Shown one piece after another: positions 60,801-64,000 of a stretch of DNA of 64,000 nucleotides. Origin of the DNA: Platerodrilus igneus. Lineage: Eukaryota > Arthropoda > Insecta > Coleoptera > Lycidae. The stretch is from positions 682,001 to 746,000 of the forward strand of contig JARFIW010001320.1 of assembly GCA_036346225.1 (NCBI GenBank). The letters run 5' to 3'. The notes under the pieces are model-generated. The model did no database searches and had not been told where the DNA came from. It saw only the letters and a program-made list of their open reading frames with translations. Made by a program: the position numbers and the translations under genes. Every line of letters starts with the position of its first letter. The stretch's first letter is position 1.

Positions 60801-62901
60801 ATGCACATTAGACACGTTCACATAATATAACATTTATGTTTACTCCTGGACTTCCAAAAGCTCAACTATATAACTTTACACGACATAATTTATATTCGAC
60901 ATTTTGATATAGACTACCTTTTATATTTATTAGTGGTCTTATATATACACTCTGAATTAGAAAGATGACTCATTCTCCAGTAATTGCTAGAAGTCTCTCG
61001 GTCCATGGAGAATATGCAATGCCTACGGCGCTTGTGTGTTTGACGGGTTGCCTAATAGTAGCTCGCAACAATATAGTTAACGCGATTTTGAGTGAACCTG
61101 AATATCGCTATATACAAATTATCCAATAATATAATCATAACAGTTTGATTTTTATTAATGACTTGAAGACACAAGGTTTTTCCTGCAGCTACAAATTTTA
61201 AATCTGTCCTTGTTCACATCGTTAATCATGGTTTCGAAACATGGTAGAATCTGGATGACCATGTGGTGGAAACCGAAAACGACGGTGTCTGTTTTGCTGA
61301 ATTCTTTTGATGATGGTTTCAGCATCGTAGGATTTTCAAGGGGCGAAGACAGGTCATCAGAGAGTACACCTTTTGAAGCCATCATCCACCAGTGTAAGTA
61401 TACATTTTCTTTCTGTGTATTGATATTTTGGTTTTCTGTAAGTCAGCCCACACAGTTGACTATATCTATTTAAGTCACGTTAGAATTTACAAGTCAAAAA
61501 TATTAAATTTTTTAGGGATAAAAGTTAATTTAGGACCATGCAATCACTAGGGATTTTAAATAAAATTAGGTAAAAGTGTGTTGTTTTCATTTAGTTCCAT
61601 TGTGTAAGAAATTTTGCATAATCAAGTTCTAATAATTACGTATAGTTTAGGTATATAAAAGGCGTCTACGTGGTTGTTTTCAAGTCACACTGAGATAAAC
61701 AAATTGTGTAGAAACAATTTGGTAAATATTGCTTTGGTTTAAGGTTATGAATATGCTAACGACAACAGTTTTTATAGTTTAGGTATTAATTATAAAATAA
61801 GATTAGCATTGACTGTCTATAAAATCTTCGGTATAAAAATTTAGAGTTGCTTTATTGTTTAGGTGTGACGTTATTACAAATTCTTTTTAATTGTTGCTTT
61901 ATGTGAACGTAAAGTATTTAATAAATTGTATTAAACAAGTGACTGAGAATAATTCATATACGTATATATTTTATAATTTCTGTTTTTTTGTGAATACTGG
62001 AGTTAAGGTTAAAGGATAGTTTGAGGTAATTAAGGAGTGTATTAATTATATTTGCAAAGATTTTTGTAGTGTAAATCTTCTGGGATATGTTGGATAAATA
62101 TTGTTTTCTTCGTGGGTTGATTTTCCTTTTTTTAATTACAGATTTTGTAAATAAATTTTTTCTTGAGGTTTTCTTTTCCCTCTTTGTGACCCACCCCAAT
62201 CTACGACTTTTTAGCTAGTACGGCATTCTTTGGAATCCTTTTTTTGTTGCGGTACTCGGTGCGGGTTATTTTTTTACTTGCGCTGTTTTTTCTTATCCGC
62301 ACGGAATACCGTAATAGTGATCCAAATATGAAAATCGCATCTGCCTTCCTTACAAATTTACATGCGAGATTTTTAAAACAAAATTCTTACTTCAAATTTT
62401 ATTTACCGAGATACTTTCTAATGTAAAAATATAACAAGTAATTGCTAGAAGATTCTCGGTCCATGGAATATATGCAGTACTTACGGCGCTTGTGTGTTTG
62501 ACGGGTTGCCTAATAGTAGCTCGCAACAGTATATTGAAACAATATTTACTCAGAGTTCACAAAGGCGCATAATTTAATGAGTATATAGGTGAAAATTATC
62601 CACTTCACAATAAAAATAATTGCAACTACATCAACTATTAACCTTAAAACTGCATCGAAAAGAATAACTTTAAACGCAGAAAACATCATAAACATAGACA
62701 ATGTAAACATTATCATTGAACTTACCTTTCCATGCATAGCTTTATATTGTACTGCAATTTCCATTCGCTGTGCATTTGATCTGTGACACAAAACGTCAAT
62801 AATGGCCTTTTTATCAATATCATAGCTTTTAATAGCTTTACGTAAAATTTTGCATCTGCTTCTGCATTAAATGAATTTGCAGGAACAACAGTTGGAGTTT
62901 T
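29101..62901 (-). CDS. Divergent annexin, six visible exons (5' end outside the window)
   Basis: Exons in transcript order: 62726-62901, 56430-56634, 29785-29937, 29612-29737, 29209-29564, 29101-29157. All junctions have GT donors and AG acceptors and all phases agree. The protein covers the four annexin repeats: repeat 1 NAQRMEIAVQYKAMHGK, repeat 2 MITPLPQYY and GWGTDDDCLIEVLCTLS, repeat 3 WKIDKSTFNMILCQRSY, repeat 4 RLYQSMSGMDTRN and LIRIIVTRCEIDM. It ends CLLALIGEH. Annexins bind acidic membranes through calcium sites of type GxGTD with a distant acidic residue. Only repeat 2 keeps a canonical GWGTD here, which suggests weakened calcium dependence. Two oddities, the chimeric fourth exon and a one-base frame break in the first, are listed with their exons. 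The initiating exon was not found to the right. Confidence 0.9.
29209..29564 (-). CDS. Annexin exon 5, repeat 3 and most of repeat 4
   Basis: 356 bp, entered in phase 1 from a TTTAAG acceptor and left at GCT|GTATGT. It encodes APQWKIDKSTFN, VFDEYERISGNDIE, LAIIRAVRN, FFAKRLYQSM and AAKYGKTLANAIA. The calcium loops are degenerate: WKIDKS replaces the usual WGTDES, and GMDTRN replaces GMGTKD. Confidence 0.92.
29612..29737 (-). CDS. Annexin exon 4, chimeric duplicated exon (symmetric cassette)
   Basis: 126 bp, phase 1 on both sides, so inclusion or skipping keeps the frame. Its first third (LKWGIDDESAFNLIL) resembles the start of exon 5 (QWKIDKSTFNMIL). Its rest (LCWAEPVSGLINQAQSVAG) resembles the end of exon 3 (LCCARRDESGIIDQAQATA). 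Ordinary annexins run straight from the exon 3 to the exon 5 sequence, so this exon adds 42 residues between repeats 2 and 3. The 47-bp introns on its two sides differ at only 3 positions. It fits a tandem duplication from inside exon 3 to inside exon 5. Whether it is spliced in always, sometimes or never cannot be seen. Confidence 0.8.
29785..29937 (-). CDS. Annexin exon 3, end of repeat 2 and linker
   Basis: 153 bp from the acceptor TATTCTAG to CTG|GTATGC. The first two bases complete a leucine codon split across the 26.5-kb intron. It encodes YNKPLESDLRSNTDGHFKRL, the usual end of repeat 2, and the linker towards repeat 3. Confidence 0.9.
29938..31229. other. Intron 2 of the annexin, no gene
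   Basis: AT-rich intron sequence. No exon-like frame of the annexin or another family is visible; short frames near 30800-31070 lack recognisable motifs. Confidence 0.6.
31230..32290. repeat. Repeat segment Y, partial copy 1
   Basis: From TCGAAACCCTGCAAGCAATT it follows 33200-34220 and 39835-40870 base for base with scattered changes. It stops at GATGTTACTGTATAATTTCT, where the other copies continue. It contains the minus-strand frame described for the full copy (31789-31992: MWAAFVGELDTDL). Confidence 0.8.
32310..33190. repeat. Repeat segment X, copy 1
   Basis: Shares CATACATATTTTTGGTT, GATAGATACTTTCTAGAC-type and CGTTTTGGCTTGTA words with 38170-38880 and 39668-39820. It carries an internal direct repeat of about 98 bp marked by GGTCCTTCAAGC at 32947 and 33041. 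The minus strand has a basic 66-codon frame (32577-32777) that is not recognisable; nothing else supports a gene. Confidence 0.75.
33190..35655. repeat. Repeat segment Y, copy 2 (with an LTR inside)
   Basis: Colinear with 39820-41645 after removal of the LTR at 34875-35419. On the minus strand it holds a recurring broken frame: MWAAFVGVLDTDLTNLTELAQK (33917 down), FSDSICKSLPTVTACKQ, YSFGYLYSCKIKYML, then after a frame change KKAMNICAAVVGTYSLQELEHTY and a stop near 33350. I do not recognise this protein. The same residues occur in both other copies, so it is inherited from the repeat's ancestor and may be a fragment of its coding region or a captured host gene. Confidence 0.75.
34875..35419 (-). 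mobile_element. Solo LTR, family 1, with ACAT target duplication and empty site
   Basis: 545 bp with TGTTAC...GTAACA ends. ACAT stands on both sides (34871-34874, 35420-35423). The sister copy of this repeat at about 41428-41440 reads straight through (TTTTTCTGTGCATACACCTG), which gives the empty site. This proves insertion and fixes the ends. Confidence 0.88.
35656..36389. other. No gene seen; upstream of the gag remnant
   Basis: No frame with recognisable content. The right end leads into gag-like coding sequence near 36390, so part of it may be that element's leader. Confidence 0.4.
36390..37190 (+). pseudogene. Retroelement gag with two CCHC zinc knuckles
   Basis: From about 36397 the translation RRISDDILRRTQGPLESIVDYLA matches the capsid region of insect LTR-element gag proteins. 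A deletion and frame change near 36475 lead to MDIMFHNLAPFYRTYLP (from 36477), also typical. Two knuckles follow: CFNCDKPGHVSTRC (about 36797-36838) and CYGCGHKGVARHNC, in which the second cysteine-histidine spacing is kept. Gag forms the particle and packages the RNA. No protease or polymerase follows, so this is an orphaned remnant inside the annexin intron. The family is probably Ty3/gypsy-like; it cannot be tied to one of the LTRs here. Confidence 0.8.
37193..37927 (+). pseudogene. Continuation after gag: repeat-bearing Pro/Thr-rich segment
   Basis: A stop near 37190 and a frame change near 37320 separate it from gag. Residues from about 37406 form degenerate units of about 14 residues (FTPLSDVDETLLASV, VPLCNVDELLPDS, VPLSNVDTLTANA), followed by a Pro/Thr-rich part (QPSTSPPQLHVTTTPPP) and a final helical segment. 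It looks like the C-terminal extension of the same open frame. No enzyme domain is visible and its role is unknown. Confidence 0.55.
38170..39820. repeat. Repeat segment X, copy 2 (with an LTR inside)
   Basis: Colinear with 32310-33190 apart from the LTR at 38883-39667. Just before it (38100-38165) lies a degenerate CACA/TGCACG simple-sequence tract. Confidence 0.75.
38883..39667 (+). mobile_element. Solo LTR, family 1 variant, with ACTG target duplication and empty site
   Basis: 785 bp from TGTTACGTGCC to GCGTAATA (last bases changed from the usual GTAACA). ACTG flanks both ends (38879-38882, 39668-39671). The sister repeat at about 33037 reads GACTGTACTGGTCCTTC without interruption. It is longer and more GC-rich than the other copies, a distinct subfamily. 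Confidence 0.82.
39820..41645. repeat. Repeat segment Y, copy 3
   Basis: Uninterrupted copy used to define the empty site of the LTR at 34875. Minus-strand remnants of the recurring frame are at 40357-40599 (YRIRNMWAAFI, ELAQKEYRDTTAHFAKRMLYSM). It ends near GAGACAATTTGTAACTTAATA, the same point as copy 2. Confidence 0.8.
41646..42693. other. Annexin intron 2, no gene
   Basis: Contains a short TG/CG run at 41770-41795. The short open stretch at 42089-42325 has no known motif. Confidence 0.5.
42694..42832 (-). pseudogene. Mariner-type transposon end with last transposase codons
   Basis: The minus strand reads MQRCINLHGEYFEKQ and a stop (42764-42766), the typical last residues of mariner transposases. 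It is followed after about 70 bp by a terminal-repeat-like sequence (AAAAGACCGCCCTCGTAG, ending at 42694). Only this end remains; the sequence further 5' is unrelated. Confidence 0.6.
42833..43490. other. Annexin intron 2, no gene
   Basis: AT-rich sequence leading to a (TA)n tract; nothing recognisable. Confidence 0.5.
43491..43524. repeat. (AT)n microsatellite bordering the left copy of the inverted element
   Basis: Seventeen AT units. TGTAGTGGTTTTAAAGGG follows at once; the same border occurs inverted at 54840-54853. Confidence 0.95.
44942..46196 (-). pseudogene. Reverse transcriptase and C-terminal domain of the LINE
   Basis: GEDQFGFRRNRGTREA and FVDLEKAFDNVKW (first catalytic aspartate) lie in 46196-45825. 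The catalytic box here is intact (LRFADDIAV near 45690-45715), unlike FAYD in the sister copy, but stops and shifts surround it at 45650-45825. KRLLKTYVWSTALYGCEAWT follows (45646-45284). The last part RMIGHILRHEGIVRNIL and KKRRRGRPRLDYC is at 45181-44942. Confidence 0.85.
46848..47910 (-). pseudogene. AP-type endonuclease of the LINE
   Basis: The nicking enzyme that starts target-primed reverse transcription. Visible parts are the first strand with VGAWNVRTM (47790), ERVLMVRLESKPVNTVIIQVYMP, and the final catalytic D-H pair in DTDHNIVIMKAALK near 47100. Frame breaks lie near 47700 and between 47389 and 47210. Confidence 0.82.
50035..50073. repeat. (TA)n microsatellite at the inner end of the left element copy
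   Basis: About 19 TA units directly after TCCAAGATCCACGG. Confidence 0.95.
50074..51777. other. Spacer between inverted copies, no gene
   Basis: Moderately AT-rich, no recognisable frame. The 60-codon stretch at 50737-50919 has no motif. Confidence 0.5.
51778..52297 (+). repeat. Pair of 105-bp direct repeats
   Basis: GTAAGCACTGAGCTGGTGTG at 51778 and again at 52192; each copy runs to AGTTTAACT (51882, 52297) and they are nearly identical. The 309 bp between them hold a (TA)n tract at 52099-52138. Confidence 0.85.
52433..52505 (+). tRNA. tRNA-like sequence (anticodon position GGC), probably a pseudogene or SINE head
   Basis: A cloverleaf can be drawn. The acceptor GCCTCGG pairs with CCAAGGC with one C-A mismatch; the D stem is GCG/CGC; the anticodon stem CAGTT/AACTG is perfect with loop CCGGCAA; the T stem is GCAGG/CCTGT with loop TTCAAAT. 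Both internal promoter boxes fit (TAGCGTAATTGG and GGTTCAAATCC). Against a working tRNA: position 33 is C instead of the near-universal U, and the acceptor is mismatched. No tail typical of a SINE is clear. The anticodon would read alanine codons, but alanine identity is not otherwise visible. Confidence 0.55.
52558..52611. repeat. (TA)n microsatellite
   Basis: About 27 uninterrupted TA units between the tRNA-like sequence and a small inverted-repeat element. Confidence 0.95.
52611..52871. mobile_element. Small inverted-repeat element, possibly Penelope-like
   Basis: Its ends AGTATATAACTTTATGGG and CCCATAAAGTTATATACT are inverted copies. Inside, CTCAAGCTTTCGGAAATT, then TTTTTCCATTATCAAGAG resembles the terminal repeat sequences of Penelope-like elements. 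The resemblance is from memory and weak. Confidence 0.4.
52903..52947. repeat. (TA)n microsatellite at the inner end of the right element copy
   Basis: About 22 TA units, followed by TTGCCGTGTACCC. Confidence 0.95.
52948..54852 (-). mobile_element. (TA)n-bounded element, right copy, uninterrupted
   Basis: About 1.9 kb, inverted relative to 43525-50034. The outer end AAAACCACTACA abuts (TA)n; the inner end also abuts (TA)n. It contains ATACAGGGTGTTTGAAATTG near the outer end. Open frames of the left copy (such as 48461-48721) are not kept here. Confidence 0.72.
54853..54887. repeat. (TA)n microsatellite at the outer end of the right element copy
   Basis: About 17 TA units after CACTACA. Confidence 0.95.
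54888..56429. other. Annexin intron 2, no gene
   Basis: AT-rich intron sequence, somewhat less so at 55950-56160. No annexin exon or recognisable element. Confidence 0.5.
56430..56634 (-). CDS. Annexin exon 2, end of repeat 1 and most of repeat 2
   Basis: 205 bp from the acceptor CTTTTCAG to T|GTAAGT. It encodes DLIKVFKNELDSSFGDTLVAM, TPLPQYYATQLKKAVSG, the calcium-loop motif GWGTDDD, and CTLSNEEIRTICAAYQS. It is the best conserved part of the gene. The next exon lies 26.5 kb away. Confidence 0.92.
56900..57450 (+). mobile_element. LTR family 1 copy
   Basis: Starts TGTTACATGCCAAATTTTGG; contains CATTAAGCTACGAGACC and GCGATTTAAGTGAGTA shared with other copies. The exact end could not be fixed (about 57450). 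Left flank GCAT is a possible target duplication but the right match is unclear. Confidence 0.7.
57451..58974. other. Annexin intron 1, no gene
   Basis: AT-rich, no recognisable frame. Confidence 0.5.
58975..59311 (+). pseudogene. LINE 3' coding end (C-terminal segment only)
   Basis: GPQHDHNTRHSNANIYLQIP (to about 59150), and after a frame change near 59180 KIFNHLPKHVKLGTVY and LRQFYSVIEFLST with a stop. This YNTR...NHLP...FYS order is the usual last segment of CR1/Jockey-like open frame 2. The body of the element is absent (5' truncation). Confidence 0.7.
59312..59753. other. Annexin intron 1, no gene
   Basis: Probably includes the 3' untranslated tail of the LINE fragment; otherwise featureless. 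Confidence 0.4.
59754..60238 (+). mobile_element. LTR family 1 copy, truncated
   Basis: Starts TGTTACATGCCAAAATTAG and follows the copy at 56900 (AAATTCCCGCG, CATTAAGCCACGAGACCTC, GTGTGTGTTTTTTCTC). The match fades near 60238 before the usual end. Confidence 0.7.
60239..60527. other. Annexin intron 1, no gene
   Basis: No recognisable content. Confidence 0.4.
60528..61070 (-). mobile_element. Solo LTR of family 2 (gypsy with macrodomain), ATAT target duplication
   Basis: 543 bp, matching 16253-16824 along its length. ATAT flanks it (60524-60527, 61071-61074). Minus-strand ends are TGTTGCGAGC and GCCCGCTACA. It shows that the family was active at more than one site. Confidence 0.85.
61189..61393 (+). 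other. Exon-like open segment of unknown origin
   Basis: Preceded by a strong acceptor (TTTTTCCTGCAG) and followed by a strong donor (CAGT|GTAAGTA), open in one plus frame (IMVSKHGRIWMTMWWKP ... FEAIIHQ). The minus strand is open too (SDDLSSPLENPTMLKPSS). I recognise neither translation. It lies in annexin intron 1 on the opposite strand and is less AT-rich than its surroundings. It may be an old retroelement piece. Confidence 0.25.
61394..62159. other. Annexin intron 1, no gene
   Basis: AT-rich, nothing recognised. Confidence 0.5.
62160..62420. repeat. Fragment of repeat segment Y
   Basis: TGTGACCCACCCCAATCTACGAC, then TTGTTGCGGTACTCGGTG and GGAATACCGTAA follow the order of 34540-34710 and 41100-41270. 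Divergent fourth copy. Confidence 0.6.
62437..62528 (-). mobile_element. Fragment of LTR family 2 (5' end)
   Basis: Carries the last 92 plus-strand bases of the LTR, from AATTGCTAGAAG to AGCTCGCAACA, as in 60985-61070. Confidence 0.75.
62726..62901 (-). CDS. Annexin exon 1 of those visible, repeat 1, with a one-base frame break
   Basis: Acceptor TTTTACAG at 62902 and donor AAG|GTAAG. The start KTPTVVPANSFNAEADA and the rest KILRKAIKSYDIDKKAIIDVLCHRSNAQ are both annexin, but they lie in different frames. An A run near 62850 has four A where five would keep the frame, and the downstream frame meets a TAA just upstream. This is a real lesion, a consensus error in a homopolymer, or is avoided by an alternative acceptor (GCAG near 62862). 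The calcium loop is degenerate (KSYDID). Confidence 0.82.
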
Positions 62902-63787
62902 CTGTAAAAGATATTTAAATAGGTGTCAGAAAGTTGTTATAATAAATAAAGTATGGTACTTATTAAGCTGTTACATCTTTTAATTTTCTACTGTTTATCA
63001 TTTGGTTTTTGTCAGTTTTGTACTGCGATGTTTTATTGGTTTTTCAAATAAAACATTGCAGCTGGTTGGAAAACCAACTAGACATTTATATTCAAAAAAG
63101 AGAACCTATTTAAACAGTTATATCACTGCCAACTATTCTATAAATCGCAAAAGATAGCACTAAGGGGTTTTGCTTTTGTTATCATGTACTTTCAAACAAT
63201 TTTTGGAAGTACCTATACAAATGAGAGACACCAAAATAACAATTTGTTGAAATACAGACGAAAACATAAGTACCACCTTTAATGATTTCTAAATTTCAAT
63301 ACAAATCGACTAAGTCCCATTTTGTCAGATACATTCACTTCAATGTTTCGCTGTTTGTCAACTTTGCTAAATATATCTGTAATGCTTTGTCTTTAGCTTA
63401 TCTTTGTTACGTTCATTTTCGGAAATAATCGGTTAGTTTATGTACAATAATTTTTAACTCAAATCCCTTTGGCGTAAAACGCGAAAAATAATTCCGTAAA
63501 TTAAAATAACCCTTTGACGTGTTTAAAATTGTATTGTAATTAATAATAAACATCCTATATATTTTACTTGATAAATCTTTCTGCTCATTAAAAATAAATA
63601 TCCTTTCTACGAATTCCTTAACGTGGAATTTCCAGAACGTCTTTCCAAGTATCCAATAATTAATACTTATGTGTTTGCCCTTTGAAAGAATTCGCGGAAT
63701 AAAATCTGCATAGTATTTCAATAAACTCCGGGTTACCTGTTTTATTTCCTTAACAACAAGATTACTTTGAGCTCTGTGCTTTAGCTA
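62902..63787. other. Annexin intron upstream of the first visible exon, no gene
   Basis: Searched for an initiating annexin exon on the minus strand; none seen. The 102-codon open stretch at 63413-63721 has no annexin-like or other known motif. Confidence 0.5.
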
Positions 63788-63791
63788 AACA

Positions 63792-63830
<39 letters not shown>

Positions 63831-63872
63831 AAATACACACACACACACACACCACACAACACAACACAACAC

Positions 63873-63914
<42 letters not shown>
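63788..63914. repeat. (AC)n microsatellite with AACAC interruptions
   Basis: Mostly AC dinucleotides, interrupted by AT changes and a short run of ACAAC units at about 63853-63876. Confidence 0.95.
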
Positions 63915-63916
<2 letters not shown>

Positions 63917-64000
63917 CTCATACATAACAACACTGGGATTCTGTTTTATTTTCTTTTGTACGATTTTAGTTTGTTGTTGGTTTTATACTTGGTGTTGGTA

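Noticed and set aside
63413..63721. 102-codon frame as a possible first annexin exon
   Set aside because: No annexin-like residues, no suitable donor, and composition typical of AT-rich intron.
41770..63914. Regular-looking arrays that might suggest CRISPR or telomere sequence
   Set aside because: They are dinucleotide microsatellites and eukaryotic tandem repeats without spacer structure; no TTAGG-type telomere repeat was seen.

Overview
The window looks like nuclear DNA of an arthropod, most probably an insect. It is strongly AT-rich, has split genes with GT-AG introns, and is packed with insect-type transposable elements. Two host genes can be supported, both on the minus strand. One is the first long exon of an NCKIPSD/SPIN90-type SH3 adaptor (14446-15432), whose remaining exons are not visible to the left. 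The other is an annexin in six visible exons (62901 down to 29101). Its first intron is about 6.1 kb and its second about 26.5 kb, and both are filled with repeats. Its 5' end is probably beyond the right edge.

Layout. 1-4736: a broken DDE transposase carrying a foldback insertion, then a broken LINE. 5137-14090: a foldback-type palindrome of 173-bp subrepeats, about 1.45 kb per arm, expanded to 9 kb by one LINE, one LTR fragment and two 5'-truncated LINEs of a second family. 14446-15432: NCKIPSD-like exon. 16253-17916: the 3' end of a Ty3/gypsy element (integrase C-terminus, a TARG1/OARD1-like macrodomain, polypurine tract, LTR). 19960-28815: a satellite of about 500-bp units in which a solo LTR landed and was then copied with the array. 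29101-29937: four annexin exons, one of them chimeric. 31230-41645: a multi-copy repeat, called X and Y here, flanking a retroelement gag region, with two solo LTRs whose empty sites survive in the sister copies. 43490-54890: two inverted copies of an element bounded by (TA)n, one of them split by a 4.5-kb LINE; a tRNA-like sequence lies between them. 56430-62901: two annexin exons among LTR fragments and a LINE 3' end.

The host genes do not form an evident joint pathway. The most notable items are (1) a retrotransposon polyprotein whose integrase runs in frame into an ADP-ribose hydrolase-like macrodomain with both catalytic residues kept, (2) an annexin exon made by tandem duplication in which the two 47-bp introns are far more alike than the exons around them, and (3) the foldback palindrome and the satellite, which record the order of insertion events. 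Calls rest on reading the translated sequence and comparing it with remembered families; no database search was possible.
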